A program made the translations under genes and the position numbers. Shown piece by piece: positions 15,825 to 23,659 of a stretch of 26,174 bases of DNA. Under the pieces are notes generated by a model that was not told the DNA's origin, ran no database searches, and was given only the letters and a program-made list of their open reading frames with translations. Source of the DNA: Chloroflexota bacterium (GTDB lineage: Bacteria > Chloroflexota > Dehalococcoidia > SAR202 > UBA11138); contig JADFQF010000001.1 of the NCBI GenBank assembly GCA_022561955.1, forward strand, positions 1 to 26,174. The letters run 5' to 3'. The first letter of the stretch is position 1. Every line of letters begins with the position of its first letter.

Positions 15825-16267
15825 GACACGGTCTGAAGGCCCAGTCCGTGGAAGCCGCCGCCCAGACTTTCACCACCGAGGACATTACCGCGGTCATAAG
15901 CTTCCAGGGGCAGGTGACCGGGACTGTGCTATACGGCTTTAGCAAGATTACCGCGCGCACTATCGTCAGCGCTATGCTGGGCCAAGAGGTTCCCGACCTG
16001 GACGAGGTCGCCAACTCGGCATTGAGCGAGCTGGCCATGATGATGACGGTGCGGGCCACGGCCGAGCTGTCGGCCGCCGGCTATGATTGCCAGTTCAGCG
16101 CGCCGGTGGTTGTGGACGTGCCGGGAACGGTCCTGAACATAAGCAACAGCCAGATGAGAATGAACTTTTCCAGCGACCTGGGTCTGCTAAGTATCCGGAT
16201 CGCCCTTGCCGACAACTCTCACGACGACGAGGACTCCCTCGACTGGCTCTGGCAAAGGTGGAACTAG
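15758..16267 (+). CDS. CheX-like protein with altered active site (second copy)
   Basis: A 169-residue paralogue of the preceding CheX, with the same fold order. At the active helix it reads NSALSELAMMMTVRA: Glu91 is kept but the essential Asn is Met94, so phosphatase activity is likely lost or weak. CheX proteins dimerise, so it may pair with the first copy or bind CheY-P without hydrolysis (inference). The acidic tail DDEDSLDWLWQRWN is absent from copy one. The start is GTG 15758, preceded by AAAGGTG; it lies inside the 3' end of the first copy. This is the last gene of the che run; a 277-base gap follows. Confidence 0.85.
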   Translation: MYKKEIVSAFVEPAQSVWKKELGHGLKAQSVEAAAQTFTTEDITAVISFQGQVTGTVLYGFSKITARTIVSAMLGQEVPDLDEVANSALSELAMMMTVRATAELSAAGYDCQFSAPVVVDVPGTVLNISNSQMRMNFSSDLGLLSIRIALADNSHDDEDSLDWLWQRWN

Positions 16268-16476
16268 CCCGGTCCGAGACTCGGCCAGGCTTCCGTCTAC
16301 TCGAACCACTCTCCTTTTCCCTTCGATCGCAGCCTCAAGGGCATTCCTCGGCCGTCGGGCCATATCGTTTCGGGAGCCCTAGCTGCTCACGATAGCAGTC
16401 TCGTTTCCCGACCCTGCCATCGGAGCTCATTTTGCCGTCTCCTTGAAAGCGATCGAGTGCATTATGCGCCCTTTTG

Positions 16477-16505
16477 TTGACACCCGCCGACGCTCTGCCT
16501 AAACT
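16477..16505 (+). promoter_or_regulatory. Candidate sigma70 promoter for the dehydrogenase gene
   Basis: A perfect TTGACA (16477-16482), 17 bases, then TAAACT (16500-16505, four of six matches to TATAAT). Transcription would start near 16512, about 33 bases before ATG 16545. The 16268-16476 stretch upstream shows no supported gene and no clear terminator for the che operon. Confidence 0.5.
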
Positions 16506-16544
16506 TGCGTCTTAAAGTCTTGAATAGGTAGGTGAGGCTACGGA

Positions 16545-17516
16545 ATGGGATTTCGACTGCTTCTATATCCACCGGGTCGCGGCGAGGACAGCATGGTCGG
16601 CGAGGAGTGGCCGGAAAAGCTGAGGCAGGCCGTTCCAGGCATCGACGTACAGGTGGCCGGTTCCCTGGGTGAGGCGATGGAGATGATCGGGGACGTGGAT
16701 GCCGCCTTTGGCGACATCGTGCCCGAGCTCTTCGAGAGGGCCCACAATCTGAAGTGGATTGCTTGTCCACAGGCGGGGCCAAGGGCGGGATACTACCATC
16801 GGGACCTCATCAGCAGCGAGGTAGTCGTCACAAACACGCGGGAGATATACAACGACCACATCAGCGCCCACATTATGTCCTTCGTTCTCGCCTTCGCCAG
16901 GGGACTGCACGTTCACATCTCCAACCAGCTCCACGGCAATTGGGGACCTGGCAGCGACACAGTCCACCTGCCGGAAGCGACCGCACTGGTCGTCGGCGTC
17001 GGAGGCATCGGAGCCGAGACGGCCCGGCTATGCGCCGAGTTTGGCATGACGGTGCTGGCCGTTGACCCACGAGTCGGCATTCCCCCCAAAGGAGTCGCCG
17101 AGCTTCACGGGACTGATGCCCTCGCAGGTCTCTTGCCCAGGGCGGATTTCGTCATCCTCACGGTGCCTGAGACGCCGAAGACACAGAGGATGTTTGGGAG
17201 CGAGCAGTTCAGGCTGATGAAAAACAGATCCGTGCTCATCAACATCGGCCGAGGCGCCGTCGTGGTAATCGACGATCTCGTCGAGGCATTGAGGAGCGGC
17301 GAAATTGGCGGCGCTGCGCTAGACGTTTTCGAGGTGGAACCCCTGCCGCCGGGTCATCCTCTGTGGACGATGTCGAACGTAATTATTACGCCCCACGTGG
17401 CGGGAACGGGGCCGTATCTCCAGGAGCGGCGCGCAGAGCTGTTCATCGAGAACTGCATCCGGTTCAACGAGGGCCGCGAGCTAAATAACGTCGTAGATAA
17501 GGACAACTGGTTCTAG
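16545..17516 (+). CDS. NAD-dependent D-isomer-specific 2-hydroxyacid dehydrogenase
   Basis: A 323-residue cytosolic oxidoreductase of the family that interconverts D-2-hydroxyacids and 2-oxoacids. The N-terminal catalytic half is divergent. The Rossmann motif is GVGGIGAE (151-158) with Asp174 at the end of the next strand, favouring NAD over NADP. The catalytic residues are Arg236 (NIGRGAVV), Glu265 (DVFEVEPLP) and His284 (TPHVAG). The ATG follows AGGTGAGG. The substrate cannot be told; glyoxylate/hydroxypyruvate reductase-like and phosphoglycerate dehydrogenase-like functions are both possible. Its own promoter candidate suggests it is separate from the che operon. Confidence 0.9.
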   Translation: MGFRLLLYPPGRGEDSMVGEEWPEKLRQAVPGIDVQVAGSLGEAMEMIGDVDAAFGDIVPELFERAHNLKWIACPQAGPRAGYYHRDLISSEVVVTNTREIYNDHISAHIMSFVLAFARGLHVHISNQLHGNWGPGSDTVHLPEATALVVGVGGIGAETARLCAEFGMTVLAVDPRVGIPPKGVAELHGTDALAGLLPRADFVILTVPETPKTQRMFGSEQFRLMKNRSVLINIGRGAVVVIDDLVEALRSGEIGGAALDVFEVEPLPPGHPLWTMSNVIITPHVAGTGPYLQERRAELFIENCIRFNEGRELNNVVDKDNWF

Positions 17517-17605
17517 CCGGAGCAGGCTGACCAAACAGGGGACGCGACTCGTCTCCTCGACGCATGTTGGGGCCTCTCGAAATCTAGGAATTCGCACATA
17601 AAGCC

Positions 17606-18478
17606 ATGAAAGTCCACCTGGTTGACGCTACGTACGAGCTCTTTAGAGCGAACTTTGCAATGCCGGCCATGTTTGCACCGGACGGGAGACCGGTTGGCGC
17701 GGTGCGAGGCCTGATTCAGACGTTGCTTGTTCTTCTTAGAGGGGACGACGTCACTCACGTGGCGTGCGCCTTCGACCACGTGGTCGAATCCTTCAGAAAC
17801 GATCTCTTCGACGGCTATAAAACGGGGGAGGGCGTTCCCGAAGACCTGTTCAGCCAGTTCGAGCTTGCCGAAAGGGCGGCCCGGTCCCTGGGCATCGTCG
17901 TGTGGCCCATGGTGGAATTCGAGGCCGACGACGCCTTAGCGACTGCTGCGGCGAGGTGGTCCGGAGAGGCGGATGTGGACCAGATCGTTATCTGCTCCCC
18001 GGACAAGGACCTCATGCAGATGGTGAGCGGTACCGAGGTCGTGAGCCTCGATAGGCGCCGGGATATTACGATAGACGAGCCGGGCGTGTGGGAAAAATTC
18101 GGAGTTGGGCCCAAATCGATACCGGACTATCTCGCTCTTGTCGGAGACGCCGCCGACGGCATACCAGGAATACCGAGGTGGGGGGCAAAATCCACGGCGA
18201 TCGTCCTGGCGCGCTACGGCCGTCTGGAAGACATCCCGGCAGACCCGTCCGATTGGGACGTACAGGTGCGTGGAGCAAACTCGATGGCGGCGTCCCTCGA
18301 GGAAAGGCGGAGCGATGCGAGCCTGTACAAACGTCTCGCAATTCTCAGGACCGATGTTCCCCTGGCAGAGTCCTTGCGGGACCTCGAATGGCGCGGCGCA
18401 GTGGAATCCGACTACAGGGCCCTGTGCGCCGAGCTCGGGTTCAATCGGCTGGCCGACTCGCCTCGGAGATGGCGTTAA
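17606..18478 (+). CDS. Stand-alone 5'-3' exonuclease / flap endonuclease-like protein
   Basis: A 290-residue protein equivalent to the N-terminal nuclease domain of DNA polymerase I, which removes RNA primers and 5' flaps. Acidic metal-site residues are visible: Asp7 (HLVDATYELFR), Glu106-x-Asp108-Asp109 (EFEADDA), Asp133 and Asp135 (SPDKDLMQM), and Asp181/Asp184 (GDAADGIPGIP). A helix-three-turn-helix DNA-binding segment follows (PRWGAKSTAIVLARYG). No polymerase or proofreading domain follows; the gene ends after a normal C-terminal helical region, so it is complete. It lies 89 bases after the dehydrogenase, with no evident functional link. The start at ATG 17606 fits the family N-terminus. 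Confidence 0.88.
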   Translation: MKVHLVDATYELFRANFAMPAMFAPDGRPVGAVRGLIQTLLVLLRGDDVTHVACAFDHVVESFRNDLFDGYKTGEGVPEDLFSQFELAERAARSLGIVVWPMVEFEADDALATAAARWSGEADVDQIVICSPDKDLMQMVSGTEVVSLDRRRDITIDEPGVWEKFGVGPKSIPDYLALVGDAADGIPGIPRWGAKSTAIVLARYGRLEDIPADPSDWDVQVRGANSMAASLEERRSDASLYKRLAILRTDVPLAESLRDLEWRGAVESDYRALCAELGFNRLADSPRRWR

Positions 18479-18660
18479 CCGCCTCTACCGGACCGTGCGG
18501 GATTTTACTCAGGTATCAGTCCGCTCAGTAGGTCTTTGCACCCAGACTGGTTGGATGGTAGCCGCCAAGACAGCCCGTGCGTCTATGGGTGACACTAGAC
18601 ACACTGAATTTACATATGTTCCACGCTATTTACACACGATTCCCTTAAGGGCTTGCCGAA

Positions 18661-20298
18661 ATGCCACGCATCAGATTCGGCCTCACATTTTTTATCACCT
18701 TCAACATCGTCATTATTGTGCTGGTCATTATGGGCGCAATAACGATGATGGACCTCCGCAGAGAACGGGCGTCCTTCGCGGAGGCACAAGAATCCCACGG
18801 CATGCTCATCGCCGAATCTCTCGCCAGAGAGCTCCCGGTGCCCTTGGCGGCAAAGGATGGAAAGCGGGTTTCCCGCCTGACGGACCTGATATTCATCGGG
18901 ACCGACGCAGCCTACGTCGCCGTTTTCGATAGCGGTGACAGGGCCGTCCTGAGCCCCGAAGAAGCCTACGCCGAGCGCCTAACGGACTCCGAGTTCCGTC
19001 TAGGCACCACGGATGAGCGAGAGGCTGTTTCCAGGGTGAGCGGTGACCTCACGGAGTTCGCCGGGCCGATCATAGACGGCCGGACGATCATAGGCACGTT
19101 CCAGTTTGCACTGAGCTCGGCGCGGTTGGAAAATGAGCTATCCGCCACATTGCGGCAGCGGCTCGTGCAAACCGCGGCGATGCTGGTGGCATCCATAATC
19201 GTGTCGTACCTCATGTCCCGCTACTTCGTTTTGCCCATCAATGCGATGACGAACGCGTTGCAGAGGCTCAGTGAGGGTGATACATCGACAATAGGCAACG
19301 TCAACTCCGGTAGAAAGGACGAGTTTGGAGACCTTGCCGAGAAGCTCAAATACTCAATCGACAGAATTCAAAGGGGTATCGATAGGGCGATAAATGACGC
19401 AAACGCCGGCATCCTCGAGGACCTTAAGGAACAAAAGGATGCACTAAAGAGGGAGCAAGAAAGACACGAAGAGACCGAACTTGCATTAAGGCAGACAATC
19501 GAAAAACTGGAGGTCGCGGACCAGCTAATCACCGAGCTGAAAACGGCAAACGAACACCTGAAGAACGAGTCCAAGGAACGCAAACGCCTGGAAGAAGAGC
19601 TTCGGCGGTTGGAGATGGGCAGCTCGGTGAGCAAAATAGTGGGCGAAATCGTCCACGATGTATTCAATCACCTGACACCTATTATGACCTATGCCCAGAT
19701 GTCTATGAGGGATGTGGAGATCGAGGACCACCTCTATAGCCGCTTTGAGGCCATAGGTGCGGCCGCCGAAAAGTCCTTTGTGCTGCTTCAACGACTGGCC
19801 GCGAGTGCGGAGCCGCTTCCCGTTGCGGAAATCGTTTCTCCCGTCGTCAGCCCCGTCTCGGAGGTTCAGCCCTTATTCCCTCCGCCGTCGGGGGGAGCCA
19901 CCGTACTTCTGGTGGATGACGAAAACGACGTGAGGGGCGCCACGGCTGAGGCGCTGAGACAGGGCGGCTATAACATACTGGAGGCCACGGAGGGACCAGA
20001 GGCGATTCAGATCGTGGAGCAGTATACTGCGGGCAAGGTCGATGTGCTCGTGACCGATGTCATAATGCCCGGAATGGGCGGGAAGAACCTGGCGGAGCGG
20101 ATCACGGAAGCGCGGCCGGGAATAAGGACGATTTACGTGTCGGGCTATGGGGAGGAGTCCCTACTCAGCCAGGGCTTGTTGGATCCCGGCGCGCCCTTCG
20201 TACAGAAACCAATCAATCTCGCAACCCTGACGAACGTAATTAACGACATTATGCTGCATGGAGCGCAATCACTCGAGAATGCACAGGAGCCCGTATAA
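18661..20298 (+). CDS. Membrane sensor with phospho-acceptor helix and receiver but no ATPase domain
   Basis: A 545-residue inner-membrane signalling protein. Helix one (about 7-30) and helix two (about 168-190) flank an extracytoplasmic sensing region; a HAMP-like linker (about 190-243) and a long charged coiled coil (245-320) follow. Next is a HisKA-like helix with a candidate phospho-acceptor His332 (GEIVHDVFNHLTPI) as in CckA-type hybrid kinases. Instead of an HATPase domain there is only a short Pro/Val-rich linker (about 385-412), then a receiver with D466 (TDVIMPGMGG) and Lys516. It therefore cannot bind ATP itself as read. It could be a phosphorelay intermediate serving another kinase, or the product of an in-frame deletion. 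AAGGG lies about 10 bases before ATG. Confidence 0.88.
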   Translation: MPRIRFGLTFFITFNIVIIVLVIMGAITMMDLRRERASFAEAQESHGMLIAESLARELPVPLAAKDGKRVSRLTDLIFIGTDAAYVAVFDSGDRAVLSPEEAYAERLTDSEFRLGTTDEREAVSRVSGDLTEFAGPIIDGRTIIGTFQFALSSARLENELSATLRQRLVQTAAMLVASIIVSYLMSRYFVLPINAMTNALQRLSEGDTSTIGNVNSGRKDEFGDLAEKLKYSIDRIQRGIDRAINDANAGILEDLKEQKDALKREQERHEETELALRQTIEKLEVADQLITELKTANEHLKNESKERKRLEEELRRLEMGSSVSKIVGEIVHDVFNHLTPIMTYAQMSMRDVEIEDHLYSRFEAIGAAAEKSFVLLQRLAASAEPLPVAEIVSPVVSPVSEVQPLFPPPSGGATVLLVDDENDVRGATAEALRQGGYNILEATEGPEAIQIVEQYTAGKVDVLVTDVIMPGMGGKNLAERITEARPGIRTIYVSGYGEESLLSQGLLDPGAPFVQKPINLATLTNVINDIMLHGAQSLENAQEPV

Positions 20299-20303
20299 GT
20301 CTG

Positions 20304-20335
20304 AAAAGCCTCTGTGAATACATACGTCGGCTTTT
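20304..20335. terminator. Weak hairpin between the sensor gene and tRNA-Arg
   Basis: AAAAGCC (20304-20310) pairs with GGCTTTT (20329-20335) across an 18-base loop. The A-rich and T-rich arms would give a short T-tract on either strand, so it could terminate the plus-strand sensor gene and the minus-strand tRNA, which ends at 20342. The large loop and short GC core make it weak. Confidence 0.35.
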
Positions 20336-20341
20336 AGAGAG

Positions 20342-20413
20342 TACCCCCGGTGGGAATCGAACCCACGCCCCTGGCTCCGGAGGCCAGTGCTCTATCCGCT
20401 GAGCTACGGGGGC
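20342..20413 (-). tRNA. tRNA-Arg (anticodon CCG)
   Basis: A 72-base cloverleaf folds on the minus strand: acceptor GCCCCCG/CGGGGGT (first pair G-U), D stem GCTC/GAGC with loop AGCGGATA, anticodon stem CTGGC/GCCAG with loop CTCCGGA, a four-base variable loop, and T stem GTGGG/CCCAC with loop TTCGATT. The anticodon CCG reads the Arg codon CGG. The discriminator is A and CCA is not encoded. Confidence 0.96.
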
Positions 20414-20424
20414 TGGGAAACCCC

Positions 20425-20453
20425 AATATAGCAGGAGGATGGCTTCGTAACAA
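20425..20453 (-). promoter_or_regulatory. Promoter of tRNA-Arg
   Basis: On the minus strand TTGTTA (20448-20453), 17 bases, then TATATT (20425-20430) preceded by TGC, making an extended -10. Transcription would begin near 20418, a few bases before the tRNA 5' end. The GGGG tract between is typical of stable-RNA leaders but not diagnostic. Confidence 0.6.
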
Positions 20454-20455
20454 GC

Positions 20456-20839
20456 TTACGTATCGGCCCCGACGACCCTATCGAACGAATCCCTCAACCC
20501 GATTATGAGCTGTTGCAGAGTGTCTTCCGAGGAACGGTCGGTCAGCTGCTCACAGAAGCTTTGCAGGAAATCGGCCACTCCCTCGGTCAGGGCGTCGAGA
20601 ACTAGCGGCTCAACCGGTACGGTATTGGAGTGCACTACTATGTTCACGCGGCTCTGACTCTCTGCCGAGGTCGTGAGGCTGACGAGGTCGCTGCCAGAGC
20701 TAAACTCGTGTGCCGAGTGGCTGCCCAACCTCCCTACGCTCATGTGATCGAAGCCGACGCGCTCCATATATGTCGTGAAGGCCAACTCGAATATGTCGAA
20801 TACGGCGATTCTGACGAGTGCTTCGTAAGTGTAGGCCAT
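20456..20839 (-). CDS. Hypothetical protein coupled to the antiporter gene
   Basis: A 127-residue protein I do not recognise. It has no signal peptide or clear membrane helix and no Cys/His metal motif. The N-terminus (MAYTYEALVRIAVFDIFELAF) looks like an amphipathic helix; the middle is Ser/Thr-rich and beta-prone; the C-terminus is helical. I chose ATG 20839 over an upstream start at 20866 because GAGGGG (20845-20850) sits just before it and it begins one base after the antiporter stop (TAG-C-ATG), implying translational coupling. Its gene order suggests a role with the antiporter, but the sequence shows no function. Confidence 0.7.
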   Translation of the reverse strand: MAYTYEALVRIAVFDIFELAFTTYMERVGFDHMSVGRLGSHSAHEFSSGSDLVSLTTSAESQSRVNIVVHSNTVPVEPLVLDALTEGVADFLQSFCEQLTDRSSEDTLQQLIIGLRDSFDRVVGADT

Positions 20840-20840
20840 G

Positions 20841-22133
20841 CTATCCCCTCGATTCATCATGGACATCTTCTGGCCTCGCGGCGCTCGAGCGAGTCCCAGG
20901 GACGCCGTTGGCGAAGGCCTTCGAAAGTATGAGTGGCGCCAGCATCGTCGTAATTATCGTCATGATGATGGACACGCCGAACAGATCGGTCCCTATGATT
21001 CCCGAGCTGACCCCTATTCCAGCCATTATAAGGGCAACCTCGCCCCTTGGCAGCATGCCGTTTGCGATCCTCCAGGCGCCGTGCCGGTTGAAGCCTACGA
21101 ACAGGCTGGGTACGCCGCAGCCTACTAGCTTCCCGATGATGGCCATTACCGTAAGCACCAGCCCAAACCCCCAGACGGCTCCCAGAGAGGCTACGTCTAC
21201 CATCATGCCCGTGACGACGAAGAACACCGGCACCAGAGCGGCGTACACGCCCAGGAGAGGCTCTTCCAGTCTCTGCGCGAGCGGCGTGCCGGATAGGGCA
21301 AGACCGATCGAAAATGCGCCGATGATCATGGCCAGTCCAAAGCTCTCCGCCAGTCCGGCCGCGAGGAATGCCAGGGCCAGGGCTAACCCGACTGCGGCGC
21401 CGCTTACGCGAAAGCGGTCGAACAGCCTCGATATGTGCCCTGACAAAAGCACCCCGATTACAGTCAAGGCCAGCCAGAACCCAAGTGTTTTCGAGGCGAT
21501 GAGCCCAACCCCTCCGATGGAGAATGTGCCCGTAGCCCCGATTCCGACGACGATCGTCAGCATGAGTATGCCCAGCACGTCGTCCAGGACCGCAGCGGCG
21601 AGAATGGTTATGCCTTCGGGCGTGTCCAGGGTCCGGAGATCGCTCAATACGCGAACCGTTATGCCGATAGAGGTCGCGGTCATCACGGCCCCGATGAAGA
21701 GGGCCTTCGGATCACCGAAGCCGTCCGCGAAGCCAAGCAACACGGTAACGGCCACTCCCAATGCGAAGGGCAGTATGACGCCGCCTACGGCAACCGCGGA
21801 AGCCGGCCCCGAGTACCTGAGGAACTGCCGTAGATTAGTCTCTAATCCAGCCATGAAGAGAAGAACGACGGCACCGATCTGAGAGATGGCGAAAAGACTC
21901 TCCGAGACAGGAATCGCCGTGCCGCTGGGCACCGATTCAAACAGGGGGCCGAAATCCGATATGGCGAGCCCGCCCAACGCGAAGGGCCCGATGATTATTC
22001 CGGCTCCCAGCTCTCCCAGCACGGCGGGGATCTTCAGAAATCTGTCACAGACCTCTCCGCCGATCTTGGCGGCAAATAGAATTGCCGCCAACTGAAAGAC
22101 TAGCCTAGTAATGTTTTCTGCGCCATGATCCAA
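20841..22133 (-). CDS. CPA2-family Na+/H+ antiporter
   Basis: A 430-residue integral membrane protein with about 12-13 hydrophobic helices, of the monovalent cation:proton antiporter-2 family (NapA/KefB-like core). Diagnostic segments are LGELGAGIIIGP (39-50), LLFMAGLETNL (91-101), TATSIGITVRVLSD (152-165) and AVLDDVLGI (181-189). The double Asp (184-185) is the ion-binding pair of electrogenic exchangers such as NapA. No C-terminal TrkA-N nucleotide domain follows, so it is not a Kef channel. The start is TTG at 22133, with GAGG about 8 bases upstream; no in-frame ATG starts the conserved region. It would exchange cytoplasmic Na+ for H+ or the reverse; ion preference is not readable. Confidence 0.92.
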   Translation of the reverse strand: MDHGAENITRLVFQLAAILFAAKIGGEVCDRFLKIPAVLGELGAGIIIGPFALGGLAISDFGPLFESVPSGTAIPVSESLFAISQIGAVVLLFMAGLETNLRQFLRYSGPASAVAVGGVILPFALGVAVTVLLGFADGFGDPKALFIGAVMTATSIGITVRVLSDLRTLDTPEGITILAAAVLDDVLGILMLTIVVGIGATGTFSIGGVGLIASKTLGFWLALTVIGVLLSGHISRLFDRFRVSGAAVGLALALAFLAAGLAESFGLAMIIGAFSIGLALSGTPLAQRLEEPLLGVYAALVPVFFVVTGMMVDVASLGAVWGFGLVLTVMAIIGKLVGCGVPSLFVGFNRHGAWRIANGMLPRGEVALIMAGIGVSSGIIGTDLFGVSIIMTIITTMLAPLILSKAFANGVPGTRSSAARPEDVHDESRG

Positions 22134-22291
22134 GCTACTTGCCTCTGGCTGGGTGGAAATTCGTAATAATACTGCCTGAAGACCGGCTGGTAAGCGGAGT
22201 CTTATTTCGGAAAATTATCTGTTAATCTCAAGAATTAACTGGTTACATAGGGTGAGAAGGCTATTGTATTCTTCGTGGACAATAGGCGAAG

Positions 22292-22300
22292 ATTATAGCA
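22292..22300 (-). promoter_or_regulatory. Extended -10 promoter candidate for the antiporter
   Basis: TGC plus a perfect TATAAT on the minus strand, with no good -35. It would give a leader of about 150 bases to the TTG start. The 9-base core is identical to the prfB candidate at 2101-2109. Confidence 0.45.
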
Positions 22301-22433
22301 TGCGGTAAATCGTCGTACCAGGAAAGGGATAGTGCGCACGTGCAGGCAGAGCGGCACGAACTTTTCCTCTATAGGCGTGAAACAACGGGTCTAAAAGGAG
22401 CCATGTCAGTTCCAAATCGTATGCAGAAAGGTC

Positions 22434-22462
22434 TTGACATCCGCTTGTTTGGTGCATATGAT
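22434..22462 (+). promoter_or_regulatory. Strong sigma70 promoter of the collagen-like lipoprotein gene
   Basis: A perfect TTGACA (22434-22439), exactly 17 bases, then TATGAT (22457-22462, five of six). This is the best promoter match in the window. The start site would be near 22469, leaving about 105 bases of leader to ATG 22574. Confidence 0.75.
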
Positions 22463-22573
22463 TATGCCGCCGTTTGAATGTCGCCGGGGGCGCCGGCGAG
22501 GACTTTTGTCCGGAATTCATTGCCGCGAAATTGTTGCGGTTATCTTTGTCCGAATTTGTCGAGAGGGGGTCAA

Positions 22574-23443
22574 ATGAGAAAGCGTTTCCCTTCTAGGGGC
22601 CGTATAATCGCCCTGCTTTTCTCAGTTTTTGTAATTCTTCTCTTAGCGTGCACCGGTCCTCAAGGACCTGCCGGTTTGCCGGGTCTGCCAGGTAACCCTG
22701 GTAACCCAGGCCCAGCAGGGCCTTCTGGCGATGCGGGTCTGCCGGGTCTGCCGGGTAATCCTGGTAACCCGGGCGCTCCTGGTGCTCCCGGTGCCGAAGG
22801 TGATCCTGGTAGCTCAGGTAGTGCGGCCGTTTCACAGGCTAGGATAGAATTAGACAAGACGGTTTTTGGGCTGGACGAGTCGTTATCGATTTCCGGGTCT
22901 GGCTTCAGGCCTGGTGAGCCGGTGACTCTGCTGTTGGTTGTCAACCAGAACCTACAGGCCATGATCGGCGGCGGTAGGCGAGCGCAGACACAGGCAAGCT
23001 CCGCAGGCACCTTCAGTATCGAATTCGAGAGCGTTGGCGGGGATTTCAAGGGCGCCACTCGAGAGAGAGCGCTGGGTGACGGCGGTCGAAAGGCCGTTCT
23101 CGCCAGCGGTGCCGATGGCAGCACGGCCAGCATACCTGTGAGAGTCGTTGGCTCCTCGCAGGGCGTGCGCAAGACTTCGGCGAGCTTGGTCGCCTCCAGC
23201 ACGTCTTCCGGTGGTGACAGCACCGTAGTTGGTGCGGGCTTCCAGGCTGAAGAGTTCGTTACCATCCTGGCGGTCGGCGCTTCTTCCGGTCAGGACCGGA
23301 TTGTCGGCGGCGGCGCTGCCAACGATTTCGGAGCCTTCTCCGTGATAGTCAGCGTAACGTTGGATGACGGTCTCTATACATTGACGGCCGTTGGCGACAA
23401 GGGTACTGAGGCTTCCGGAGCGCTGTTCGTAGGCGCCAAGTAG
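22574..23443 (+). CDS. Collagen-like repeat lipoprotein
   Basis: A 289-residue secreted lipoprotein. A basic N-terminus and hydrophobic core end in lipobox LLLAC (Cys26). About 19 unbroken Gly-x-y triplets follow (about 28-84), rich in GLPGLPG and GNPGNPG, which should form a triple helix. Two related beta-rich, probably Ig-like, domains follow: about 88-185 ([19 protein letters not shown]) and about 195-289 ([19 protein letters not shown]). The protein is therefore a membrane-anchored trimeric stalk carrying tandem globular heads on the cell surface; its ligand is unknown. ATG 22574 is chosen because GAGAGGGGG lies just upstream and the signal peptide begins there; the frame is open from 22478 but that leader is not a signal. 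It has a strong promoter and a strong terminator, so it is monocistronic and likely abundant. Confidence 0.88.
   Translation: MRKRFPSRGRIIALLFSVFVILLLACTGPQGPAGLPGLPGNPGNPGPAGPSGDAGLPGLPGNPGNPGAPGAPGAEGDPGSSGSAAVSQARIELDKTVFGLDESLSISGSGFRPGEPVTLLLVVNQNLQAMIGGGRRAQTQASSAGTFSIEFESVGGDFKGATRERALGDGGRKAVLASGADGSTASIPVRVVGSSQGVRKTSASLVASSTSSGGDSTVVGAGFQAEEFVTILAVGASSGQDRIVGGGAANDFGAFSVIVSVTLDDGLYTLTAVGDKGTEASGALFVGAK
22678..22774 (+). repeat. Imperfect direct repeats in the collagen-like region
   Basis: A 34-base unit at 22678-22711 recurs at 22741-22774 with three mismatches by my count; the period is 63 bases (21 codons), so the Gly-x-y phase is kept. Both copies encode [13 protein letters not shown]. 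Such a repeat can expand or contract by slippage without breaking the frame. Confidence 0.8.
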
Positions 23444-23480
23444 CTAAGTACTTAGCAGACGACACACGTGTGTAGTTTGA

Positions 23481-23518
23481 GAGTAGCCCCCACGTTAGTC
23501 CGTGGGGGCTACTCTTTT
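23481..23518 (+). terminator. Rho-independent terminator after the collagen-like gene
   Basis: A perfect 14-bp stem (23481-23494 with 23501-23514) whose core is AGCCCCCACG, a six-base loop TTAGTC, then TTTT at 23515-23518. It begins 37 bases after the stop codon and has the full form of an intrinsic terminator. Confidence 0.9.
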
Positions 23519-23659
23519 GACCGTGCTCTGCGCGGCCGGTATGAGCTTTACTCCCGTTCCCTCGCTGCTGAATCGAATTCACTGCTCGTCCCCAGTAACT
23601 CACACCGGAGATTGTCCCGCCGTTGAAGAGGTAATCCTCAGATGAACGCGGCTATTATT

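Noticed and set aside
20818..21882. 354-codon plus-strand frame
   Set aside because: It is the antisense shadow of the Na+/H+ antiporter, whose minus-strand translation has clear membrane helices and the double-Asp motif.
22678..22774. CRISPR-like direct repeats
   Set aside because: Only two copies, imperfect, and in frame as Gly-x-y codons of the collagen-like gene.
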